Of a stretch of DNA of 64,000 nucleotides, positions 42,911 to 50,018 are shown one piece after another. Every line of letters begins with the position of its first letter. The stretch's first letter is position 1. The notes under the pieces were generated by a model. The model was not told the DNA's origin and made no database searches. It saw only the letters and a list, made by a program, of their open reading frames with translations. Location: contig DATCZS010000123.1 in NCBI GenBank assembly GCA_036525795.1, forward strand, positions 15,264 through 79,263. Reading direction: 5' to 3'. This DNA comes from DATCZS01 sp036525795 (GTDB lineage Bacteria; Actinomycetota; Acidimicrobiia; Spongiisociales; ZC4RG35). A program made the translations under genes and the position numbers.

Positions 42911-42916
42911 AACGTA
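42911..42916 (-). promoter_or_regulatory. Candidate -10 of the PF04008 gene (TACGTT)
   Basis: TACGTT, 6-base spacer, ATG 42904. Confidence 0.4.
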
Positions 42917-42952
42917 GTCCCTGCCGGTACCCGGCCATGGGTCATGGGTCCC

Positions 42953-42966
42953 TGGTCATCTGACCA
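42953..42966. promoter_or_regulatory. Inverted repeat TGGTCA-TC-TGACCA, possible operator
   Basis: A perfect 14-base palindromic site in the gap between the divergent PF04008 gene and the adenine/adenosine deaminase operon. The outer TGGT and ACCA resemble half-sites used by some GntR-type regulators. It could control both directions. No regulator gene is adjacent. Confidence 0.35.
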
Positions 42967-43020
42967 CCGGCCCTGCCGCGTGTGCGGGACTGCGCATAGG
43001 GTTGAGCCGAGAGACACAGA

Positions 43021-43027
43021 GCGGAGG
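43021..43027 (+). promoter_or_regulatory. Ribosome binding site deciding the deaminase start
   Basis: GCGGAGG lies 7 bases before GTG 43035 and only 1 base before GTG 43029, so 43035 is the better start. A TAGGGT upstream near 43000 may be the -10. Confidence 0.5.
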
Positions 43028-43034
43028 TGTGTGC

Positions 43035-44060
43035 GTGGAGTCGTTTGCACGCGGGCTGCCGAAGGCCGAGTTGCACGTTCACATCGAGGGGACCCTCGAG
43101 CCGGAGATGGTGTTCGATCTGGCACGACGGAACCGGATGGAGCTCCGGTACGACTCGATCGAGGCACTGCGGGCGGCATACGAGTTCACCGACCTCCAAT
43201 CGTTCCTCGACGTCTACTACGAGGCGGCCGGCGTGCTGTTCGACACCGAGGACTTCCACGACATGACGTGGGCGTATCTTCGGCGGGCGGCGGCAGACGG
43301 GGTCGCTCGCGCCGAGGTCTTCTTCGACCCCCAGACGCACACGGAGCGAGGGGTGCCGTTCGCCACGGTGGTCGAGGGGATCGGGTCGGCGCTCGACCGG
43401 GCCGAACTCGAGCTGGGCATGTCGACCGGCCTGATCCTGTGTTTCCTCCGCCACCTTCCCGCCGAGAAGGCGATGGAGACCCTCCAACAGGCGGAGCCGC
43501 ACCTGGACCGCCTCCTGGGGGTTGGACTCGACTCGTCCGAAGTGGGGTTCCCACCCGAGTTGTTCGTCGATGCGTTCGGCCGGGCCCGTTCGCTCGGGCT
43601 CCGGGTGGTGGCCCACGCCGGGGAAGAGGGTCCTCCGGAGTACGTGTGGCAGGCCCTCGACCTCCTCGGCGCCGAACGGATCGAACACGGCGTCAGGAGC
43701 ATGGAGGATCCGGCGCTCGTCGAACGGCTGGCACGGGACCGAGTTCCGCTCACCGTATGTCCGCTCTCGAACGTGCGGCTGAAGGTGGTCGACCGCGCCG
43801 AGGACCACCCGCTGCGCAAGATGCTCGAGGCCGGGCTCAACGTCTCGATCAACTCGGATGATCCCGCCTACTTCGGTGGCTACATCGGCGACGCCTACCT
43901 CCAAACCGCCCGGGCGCTGGATCTGTCGGAGGGACAACTGGCGACGGTCGCACGCAACTCGCTCGAGGCCTGTTTCGTCTCCGACGCCGAACGGGCCGCC
44001 CTGACTGCGCGCCTCGACGACTACCTGGGCGCCCGCCCGGCGGGTGCCGAAGGGGAGTAG
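43035..44060 (+). CDS. Adenine/adenosine deaminase family protein
   Basis: A 341-residue zinc deaminase. The N-terminus has ELHVHIEGTLEPE (His14, His16); later motifs are VVAHAGEEGPPEYVWQAL with the catalytic His-Ala-Gly-Glu, and NSDDPAYFGGYIGDAY. The last is more like adenine deaminases of the adenosine-deaminase-like family than classical adenosine deaminase, so adenine to hypoxanthine is the favoured reaction. It leads an operon with the SsnA-like and YgfK-like genes. Confidence 0.9.
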   Translation: MESFARGLPKAELHVHIEGTLEPEMVFDLARRNRMELRYDSIEALRAAYEFTDLQSFLDVYYEAAGVLFDTEDFHDMTWAYLRRAAADGVARAEVFFDPQTHTERGVPFATVVEGIGSALDRAELELGMSTGLILCFLRHLPAEKAMETLQQAEPHLDRLLGVGLDSSEVGFPPELFVDAFGRARSLGLRVVAHAGEEGPPEYVWQALDLLGAERIEHGVRSMEDPALVERLARDRVPLTVCPLSNVRLKVVDRAEDHPLRKMLEAGLNVSINSDDPAYFGGYIGDAYLQTARALDLSEGQLATVARNSLEACFVSDAERAALTARLDDYLGARPAGAEGE

Positions 44061-44062
44061 CG

Positions 44063-45088
44063 ATGTCTGCGATCACTCCGGGACTGGTGTGCGCCCATCA
44101 TCACCTCTACTCGACGCTGGCCAGAGGCATGCCGCCTCCGCCGCGCACACCGCATGGCTTCGGCGAGATCCTCGAACTCGTCTGGTGGAGGCTCGATACG
44201 GCCCTCGACCTCGAGATGATCAGATGGTCGGCGATGCTCGGGGCGCTGGAGGCTCTCGAACACGGGACCACCGCCATCGTCGACCACCACGAGTCCCCCA
44301 ACGCCATCGAAGGGAGCCTGGAGGTGATTGCGGACGCCTGCGCCGAGGTCGGTGTGCGGGTCGTGTGCGCCTACGGAGTCACCGATCGTCACGGGCCAAA
44401 CGGGGCACTGCGCGGACTCGAAGAGAACCGGCGGTTCATCGCAGGCGGAGGCCGGGGCCTGGTGGGGGTTCACGCCGCCTTCACCTGCACCGATGACACG
44501 CTGGTCGCAGCCGCCGAGATGGCGGCCGGGCTCGGAGTCGGGGTGCACATCCATGTGTGCGAGGGCGAAATCGATCGAGAGGCCCCCGACCGCCTCCGGC
44601 GGCTCACCACAGACGATTGGGTGCTCGCCCACGGTGTCCACCTCTCCGAGGAGTCCGGACTGGCCGGGACCGTCGTGCACAACCCTCGATCGAACCTGAA
44701 CAACGCCGTGGGCTACGCCCACCCTTCGCGATTCGCCAACCCCGTCGCCCTCGGATCGGACGGGATCGGCGCGGCGATGCTCGAGGAGTTCGGACTGGCC
44801 TACGTCCTGGCGCGCAGCCACGACATCACCACCGAACCCTCCACCGCCTGGCAGTGGCTCGAGAACGGCTGGCTCCTCGTCCCTGAGGCCCGGTCAGACG
44901 TCGTCGAATGGGGCTATGCGCCGATGGACCCCTGGCACGTGGCGTTCACCCCGGGGATCAGACCGCTGCGGATCACCGTCGACGAAGAAGTGGTGTTCGA
45001 GAACGGGCGTCCGACCCGCGTCGACGCATCCGAGATCAGGGCGAAGGCCGCCGAACAGGCCAGACGGCTGCATGCCCGACTGCTGTGA
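44063..45088 (+). CDS. ssnA: SsnA-like amidohydrolase, short at the N-terminus
   Basis: A 341-residue relative of E. coli SsnA. Matching segments include PGLVCAHHHLYSTLARGM, VWWRLDTALD, GTTAIVDHHESP, VLAHGVHLS, VVHNPRSNLNNAVGYAH and LGSDGIGAAMLEEF. E. coli SsnA is about 440 residues; here the first 55-60 residues, the small beta domain before the metal HxH, are missing and the protein begins at ITPGLVCAHHH. SsnA is one of the genes tied to anaerobic purine/urate degradation. Two bases separate it from the preceding stop. Confidence 0.85.
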   Translation: MSAITPGLVCAHHHLYSTLARGMPPPPRTPHGFGEILELVWWRLDTALDLEMIRWSAMLGALEALEHGTTAIVDHHESPNAIEGSLEVIADACAEVGVRVVCAYGVTDRHGPNGALRGLEENRRFIAGGGRGLVGVHAAFTCTDDTLVAAAEMAAGLGVGVHIHVCEGEIDREAPDRLRRLTTDDWVLAHGVHLSEESGLAGTVVHNPRSNLNNAVGYAHPSRFANPVALGSDGIGAAMLEEFGLAYVLARSHDITTEPSTAWQWLENGWLLVPEARSDVVEWGYAPMDPWHVAFTPGIRPLRITVDEEVVFENGRPTRVDASEIRAKAAEQARRLHARLL

Positions 45089-45098
45089 GGAGATCACG

Positions 45099-46907
45099 AT
45101 GAACCCGATGCATCGCGGCCCGCTGTCCCCCTATCCGCTCGAGGTCCTGCTCGGGCGGGTGGCGCATGAATGGGGGACCAGGCATCGGATCTTCGACCTC
45201 CCCACCGGCCGCTTCTACCACGCCGACCCGGCCCACGACCTCTCGATCCACCTCGGTGCTCGCAGCGCTTCCACCCCCCTGGGTCCGGCCGCAGGGCCCC
45301 ACACCCAGCTCGCCCAGAACTTCGTGCTTGGGTGGCTGGCAGGCGCCCGGGTGTTCGAGGCCAAGACCGTGCAGGTCCTCGACGAGCTCGACATCGAACG
45401 ACCGTGCATCGACATGGAGGCCGAAGGCTACAACGTCGAATGGAGCCAGGAGCTCACCCTCGAACAGTCGCTCCTGGAGTACGTCAAGGCCTGGATGATG
45501 CTCGATATCCTGCGCCGCTGGCCGGAGCTGTGGCCGATCGTGGGCCGCGTGCCGGGACCACACGTCTTCGACATGTCGGTGGGCTACGACCTCGCAGGGA
45601 TCCGTTCGCCGCGGGTGGCCGAATTCATCAGGGGCATGCTGGATGCATCGGCGGTGATCGACGGGCTGCGATCGCACATCCCTGAGCCCTTCCAGCTCTT
45701 CCACGACCACTCCTTCGAGACCCAGCTCGTCACGGCCGCCACCGTCTCGACGTTCCACGGTTGCCCCCCTGACGAGATCGAGGCGATCGCCCGTCACCTG
45801 ATGGACGACTACGGCCTTGACGTCGTCGTCAAGCTCAACCCGACCCTGCTCGGATTCGACGACACGGCCCGCATCCTCCACGACAGGCTCGGATACGCCG
45901 GCGTCGAGCTCGACCCCGGCGCCTTCGCGGCCGATCTCCAGTTCGATCGCGCCATCGCGATGATCCCCTCCCTCGCCGCCCACGCCGCCGAGCGGGGGCT
46001 CCGCTTCGGAATCAAGCTCACCAACACGCTCGTGGTGGCGAACCATCGCGGCAGGCTGCCAGGCGACCGGATGTACCTTTCCGGTCCGCCTCTCCACGTC
46101 ATCGCCATGACGCTGCTCGACCGTCTCGTGGATGCCCTGCCCGGCGTCTTCGACCTCGGCGAAGGCGACGGCGGCGTGGACGTGTCGTGGTCGGCCGGAG
46201 TCGACGCCGACAACTTCGCCGCGACCGCCGGTCTGGGACTCGGCCCGATCACTGCCTGCTCCCAGCTGCTCAAGCCGGGCGGCTACGGCCACCTGTCGGC
46301 GATGCTGAGGAAGCTCAACGAGGAGATGACGGCCGCCGCCATCCCCGACCTCGCCGGCTGGGTCGGCCATCAGCACGCCAGTGCCCGGCTGGCAGGTCAT
46401 CGCGACGCCGTCGCCGCGTACGTCGCCTCCCTGGCCACCGCCGAAGGGGCGGCTCGATACGGCTCGACACGGGTGGCCCGCAGGCTCCGCCAGGTCGACC
46501 ACGCCCTGGAGCTGTGGGGATGCGTGGCATGCAACGTGTGCGTGACGGTGTGCCCGAACGATGCCGTGCTCCACATCCGCACCCCCGAGACTCTGGGCGG
46601 CGTGTCAGACGCCAACTGGCAATACGTCGTGCTGGCCGAACTGTGCAACGAATGCGGAAACTGCACGACCTTCTGCCCCGAAGACGGCGAACCCTGGCTG
46701 GTCAAGCCGAGGCTGTTCCTCGACGAGGGCCGCTTTGCGGCCGACCCGGACGGGAGACCGGCGTTCCTGGTGGAGGCCGGTGCCGGAGGCTTCGCGGTGA
46801 CGGCCTCCGACGGGTTCGATTCCCACGCCGGCTCCCTGACCGCCCTCCTCAACGACGATGAGGGATTGCCGTTCCGCCCGGAGACGCTGGAGGCGATCCT
46901 GGCCTGA
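45099..46907 (+). CDS. ygfK: YgfK-like purine-ring reductase, short form lacking the NAD(P)H/FAD domain
   Basis: A 602-residue protein. The N-terminal part aligns with E. coli YgfK from the start: PYPLEVLLGRVAHEW, PLGPAAGPHTQLAQN, FEAKTVQVLD, CIDMEAEGYNVEWS, FDMSVGYDLAGI, STFHGCPPDEIEAI and KLNPTLLG, a dihydroorotate-dehydrogenase-like FMN barrel. The C-terminus has two 4Fe-4S motifs, Cys475-478-481-485 and Cys516-519-522-526. E. coli YgfK is about 1030 residues because a glutamate-synthase-like FAD/NADPH module lies between these parts; here it is absent. Ferredoxin may be the electron donor. GAGGAG precedes ATG 45099. Confidence 0.88.
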   Translation: MNPMHRGPLSPYPLEVLLGRVAHEWGTRHRIFDLPTGRFYHADPAHDLSIHLGARSASTPLGPAAGPHTQLAQNFVLGWLAGARVFEAKTVQVLDELDIERPCIDMEAEGYNVEWSQELTLEQSLLEYVKAWMMLDILRRWPELWPIVGRVPGPHVFDMSVGYDLAGIRSPRVAEFIRGMLDASAVIDGLRSHIPEPFQLFHDHSFETQLVTAATVSTFHGCPPDEIEAIARHLMDDYGLDVVVKLNPTLLGFDDTARILHDRLGYAGVELDPGAFAADLQFDRAIAMIPSLAAHAAERGLRFGIKLTNTLVVANHRGRLPGDRMYLSGPPLHVIAMTLLDRLVDALPGVFDLGEGDGGVDVSWSAGVDADNFAATAGLGLGPITACSQLLKPGGYGHLSAMLRKLNEEMTAAAIPDLAGWVGHQHASARLAGHRDAVAAYVASLATAEGAARYGSTRVARRLRQVDHALELWGCVACNVCVTVCPNDAVLHIRTPETLGGVSDANWQYVVLAELCNECGNCTTFCPEDGEPWLVKPRLFLDEGRFAADPDGRPAFLVEAGAGGFAVTASDGFDSHAGSLTALLNDDEGLPFRPETLEAILA

Positions 46908-46922
46908 TCCCGGGATCAGGCC
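46901..46922. terminator. 22-base perfect palindrome, probable bidirectional terminator
   Basis: GGCCTGATCCC followed directly by its reverse complement spans the ygfK stop codon and ends just inside the convergent acetyltransferase gene. No T-run follows on either strand, so termination may depend on pausing or Rho. Confidence 0.5.
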
Positions 46923-47782
46923 AGCGAGAAACCCTTGCGGTGGGGATGGAGCAGGCGGTCCTCGACGAAGCCGAGCGAACGGTACAGGGCGCGGGCCGGG
47001 TCATTCGACTCTCTCACCGAGAGGTGGACCCAGGTCGCACCGCGTGACAGGCCTTCCTGGATGGCCGCCGTCACCAACGCGCTCCCGAGGCCTCTACGCC
47101 GCGCCGACGGATCCACACCGAGGAAATCGATGTAGAGCGACCGGTCGTGCTGGAGTTCGGTGGCGACGTATCCGGCAATGCCGCGCTCTGTCCGGGCCAC
47201 CAGGATCGCCCTTCGCCCGTCTGCCAGGGAGACCAGCCGATCGCCGGTGGTGTGGGTGCCGGGGAACAGCTCGTCGTGGAGGATCCCCACCGGCTCCCGG
47301 TCGGACTCCTCCATCGGGCGGATGACATGGTGCCGCTCGCGCCGGGCGGACACATCACGCAAGGACAGAAGTGCCGACCCCTCTTCGCGATGGAAGCCGT
47401 GCCGCTCGGCGAAGGCGGCCAGGATCGTCGACCGCGAATCGGAGACCATCTCCTCCTGCGGGTAGGCCAGCCCGGAAGCGGCGGCGTGATAGAGCAGGTC
47501 CGCTGCCTGGTCCCAGGCCGATCCGTGCTCGACGAATGGACCCCACCACCACACCCGGCCCAGGTCGGGATCGGTCTCTCCCAGAAGCCAACCAACCACC
47601 CGGTCGCCCGACCACGCCGTCCACGTCCGGTCCGTCCAGTTGTCGACGTCGCCGATCTCGGCGGCGATCACCGTTGCGCGCACGCCGACATAGGCGATGT
47701 GGCGCTGAGGGTCGGACTGGCAGGCAGAGGCGAGCTCGGAGAGCGCTTCGATCTGGTCTTCGACCGCGGGTTGAACGCGCAT
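46916..47782 (-). CDS. Tandem GNAT acetyltransferase
   Basis: A 288-residue protein with two GNAT-like halves. The C-terminal half has the acetyl-CoA loop GVDPSARRRGLGSALVTAAI and the closing NDPARALYRSLGFVEDRLL. The N-terminal half keeps the fold (VVGWLLGETDP) but not the loop, so it is probably structural. ATG 47782 was chosen because upstream residues are Arg/Pro rich and unlike the family. The substrate is unknown. Confidence 0.82.
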   Translation of the reverse strand: MRVQPAVEDQIEALSELASACQSDPQRHIAYVGVRATVIAAEIGDVDNWTDRTWTAWSGDRVVGWLLGETDPDLGRVWWWGPFVEHGSAWDQAADLLYHAAASGLAYPQEEMVSDSRSTILAAFAERHGFHREEGSALLSLRDVSARRERHHVIRPMEESDREPVGILHDELFPGTHTTGDRLVSLADGRRAILVARTERGIAGYVATELQHDRSLYIDFLGVDPSARRRGLGSALVTAAIQEGLSRGATWVHLSVRESNDPARALYRSLGFVEDRLLHPHRKGFSLA

Positions 47783-47870
47783 CCGCCAAGGATGCCATCT
47801 CGGGTCCGACCGGACAGCGGACGCCCGGGCGAGGATTCGGACGATCCCCGGTTCGCCCACCCTGAGCAGA

Positions 47871-47876
47871 TAGGCT
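47871..47876 (+). promoter_or_regulatory. Candidate -10 of the small Cys-rich gene (TAGGCT)
   Basis: TAGGCT, 8-base spacer, ATG 47885. The identical hexamer precedes the next gene at 48104-48109. Confidence 0.38.
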
Positions 47877-47884
47877 CACCCGCC

Positions 47885-48076
47885 ATGTTCTGCAGGTGGT
47901 GCGGCGCGACGATGGGCTACGTGCACGGCCATGCCGCCTGTCTCGACGGCGCTTGCGCGATGTTCGGGCTCAACCAGGACGAGTGCTGCTCCGGCGACAC
48001 GGCCGCCACCTGTCCCACTCCGACATCCGCCGTCGCCTCGCGCATCCCCTCGGGCACCTCCTCGCCCGCCCGCTGA
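47885..48076 (+). CDS. Small cysteine-rich protein, 63 residues
   Basis: Begins MFCRWCGATMGYVHGHAACL and holds Cys at 3, 6, 19, 24, 34, 35 and 43 plus two His, which suggests a zinc-ribbon or metal-binding fold. The tail is Ser/Thr/Pro rich. No family recognised. The hexamer upstream and the clear Cys pattern support a real gene. Confidence 0.55.
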   Translation: MFCRWCGATMGYVHGHAACLDGACAMFGLNQDECCSGDTAATCPTPTSAVASRIPSGTSSPAR

Positions 48077-48103
48077 CCGCCATCGAACGCCAGAACGGAC
48101 CGA

Positions 48104-48109
48104 TAGGCT
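48104..48109 (+). promoter_or_regulatory. Candidate -10 (TAGGCT) of the Thr-linker protein gene
   Basis: TAGGCT with a 9-base spacer to ATG 48119. Confidence 0.33.
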
Positions 48110-48118
48110 GGTGTCAGC

Positions 48119-48910
48119 ATGGACCAACCCCGCGGCGGATTCACTGACGAATGGCGGTCGATGGACCGGTGGCAGCAGGTCGTGCTGGTCTCGCTTGGCG
48201 CACTCGTCGTGGCGCTCGCCGCCATCGCCCTGGCGCTGGCCGGTGGCGGCGACGAACAGACCGCAGCTCCCGGGAGCACCGTGACCACCACCACGACCGC
48301 CACCTCGACGACCGCCACACCGTCGACCACGACCACCACGGAACCGCCCACCACCACCTCCACGGAACCGCCCACCACCACCACGATCGCCACGACCACC
48401 ACGACCGTCGCTCCCGAGTCGGTCCTGACGATGCGGCCAGACGGGTTGGGTGAGGTTCTGTTCGGCGACGACGCAGACGCCGCGGTCGCCGCCCTATCCG
48501 CAGTGCTCGGCGAGCCTTCCGACGACACGGGATGGCTGACAGACGCCGAGACCTGCATCGGGTCCGAAGTGCGATTCGTCACGTGGGGGTCGCTGCGGGC
48601 GTTCTTCTCCGACGGCCCCAGCGATTGGGCTCCGGCGGGGGTGAGGCACTTCGCCAGCTACGACCAGTCCCCCGCCATCGGCAGTCCGCTGCTCGAACTG
48701 CAGACCACCGAGGGGGTCGGAATCGGAAGTCCGGTGGGCGACGTCCGTGCCATCTACGGCGATGACGCCGTGATCACGGGCGACCCGCTCTTCGGGGACC
48801 TGTTCCAGGTGGTCACCTCCGGGGCGGGCTACCTGTGGGGCCTGCTCACCGGACCGGATGCCACCGACACGGTTGCCTCGATCAGCGGTGGGTTCTCCTG
48901 CGGGGAGTGA
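48119..48910 (+). CDS. Membrane-anchored secreted protein with Thr-rich linker
   Basis: A 263-residue protein. One membrane segment lies at about 21-43, followed by a Thr/Pro linker of about 55 residues (44-100) and then a compact extracytoplasmic domain of about 160 residues with two Cys. The domain contains repeated phrases such as GLGEVLFGDDADAAVAALSAVLGEP and GVGIGSPVGDVRAIYGDDA, which look like two copies of a short motif found in other actinobacterial secreted proteins. Function unknown. Confidence 0.75.
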   Translation: MDQPRGGFTDEWRSMDRWQQVVLVSLGALVVALAAIALALAGGGDEQTAAPGSTVTTTTTATSTTATPSTTTTTEPPTTTSTEPPTTTTIATTTTTVAPESVLTMRPDGLGEVLFGDDADAAVAALSAVLGEPSDDTGWLTDAETCIGSEVRFVTWGSLRAFFSDGPSDWAPAGVRHFASYDQSPAIGSPLLELQTTEGVGIGSPVGDVRAIYGDDAVITGDPLFGDLFQVVTSGAGYLWGLLTGPDATDTVASISGGFSCGE

Positions 48911-48955
48911 TCCGGGCCGTCGCATCGCCCCGGATCGACATCCACCGATCTTTCC

Positions 48956-48961
48956 TACACT
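48956..48961 (+). promoter_or_regulatory. Candidate -10 of the DUF3048 lipoprotein gene (TACACT)
   Basis: TACACT, 7-base spacer, GTG 48969. It supports the GTG, which is the only start that leaves a full signal peptide. Confidence 0.42.
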
Positions 48962-48968
48962 GCGCTGC

Positions 48969-50018
48969 GTGTCCAGGACCCCGAGACTCCTTCTCGCGCT
49001 CGCGTTGATCGCAGCCGCCTGCGGCGAGGCCGTCGCCGAGACGACGACCACCACGACGACCACCACGACGACCACCGCTCCCACCACGACGACCACCACG
49101 ACGACAACCACGACCACCACCCTGCCCGTCGACCCGGTGTCGCCGATCTCGGGGCTCCCGGTCGAAGACATCTCCATGCTCGACCAGCGGGCGTACCTGA
49201 TCAAGGTCGACAACTCTCCCCCCGCCCGGCCCCAGACGGGCATCCTCGAGGCGGACGGCGTCATCGAACTCTCGGTCGAAGGCATCACGCGTCTGGCGGT
49301 GGTCCTCCACATGGGGAGCCCCGACGTGCTGGGTCCCGTCAGGTCGGCTCGACCCACCGACTACCAGCTCGCCCGTCTGATCGGTGCGCCCCTGGTGGTG
49401 TCCGGCGGACAGGATTGGGTCCTCGAAGACAACAGGCAGGGGGGCGCAGCCATCATCGGCGACCTCGGCCGCCCGCTCACCTTCCGCAGTTCCTCCCGGC
49501 GCGCACCGCACAACCTGTACCTCCGCACCGCCGAACTGCGAGACCTCGCCGACCGTCTCGACCTCCCGGCCGAAGCTCCCCAGGCGCTGTGGACATTCGG
49601 CCCTCTCCCCGCCGGGGCCGAGGACGCGACGGCCATCACCATGGACTTCTCTCCGTCGCTGGTGGCAGGGTGGACCTGGGACGGGACGAGATACCTGCGC
49701 ACAACCAATGGGGTCGAGCACAAATGGGTCGACTCGGAGGGCGTCGTCGACCAGATCGCAGCAGACACCCTCGTCGTGTTGTTCACAGGGACGTTCCTGC
49801 AGAGCGACCCGTCCGGGGGCCCTGCGCAGGCCGTCATCTCGATCGGCAGCGGGAGAGCGCTGGTGTTCGCCGGTGGTTCGGTCGTCGAGGGGCACTGGCA
49901 GCGACGCCGGGCAACCGACCCGTTCACGCTCACCACCGAGGACGGCGAAACCCTCGAGGTCCCGCCCGGGTTCCCCTGGATCTCGCTGTTCCCTCGCAAC
50001 GGCGAGGTGTCGTGGTGA
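48969..50018 (+). CDS. DUF3048 domain lipoprotein (YerB family)
   Basis: A 349-residue lipoprotein. The signal peptide ends in LIAAAC (Cys19), followed by two tracts of 12-13 threonines broken by AP, then the DUF3048 domain: YLIKVDNSPPARPQTGILEADGV, LGPVRSARPTDYQLARLI, and a C-terminal beta part ending IGSGRALVFAGGSVVEGHW. Members are extracytoplasmic with no firm function. The stop overlaps the amidase start (GTGA). Confidence 0.88.
   Translation: MSRTPRLLLALALIAAACGEAVAETTTTTTTTTTTTAPTTTTTTTTTTTTTLPVDPVSPISGLPVEDISMLDQRAYLIKVDNSPPARPQTGILEADGVIELSVEGITRLAVVLHMGSPDVLGPVRSARPTDYQLARLIGAPLVVSGGQDWVLEDNRQGGAAIIGDLGRPLTFRSSSRRAPHNLYLRTAELRDLADRLDLPAEAPQALWTFGPLPAGAEDATAITMDFSPSLVAGWTWDGTRYLRTTNGVEHKWVDSEGVVDQIAADTLVVLFTGTFLQSDPSGGPAQAVISIGSGRALVFAGGSVVEGHWQRRRATDPFTLTTEDGETLEVPPGFPWISLFPRNGEVSW

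Noticed and set aside
49020..49125. Coding microsatellite as a frameshift or assembly error
   Set aside because: The ACC/ACG repeat keeps frame and lies between a lipobox and a well-formed DUF3048 domain, as in other actinobacterial linkers.
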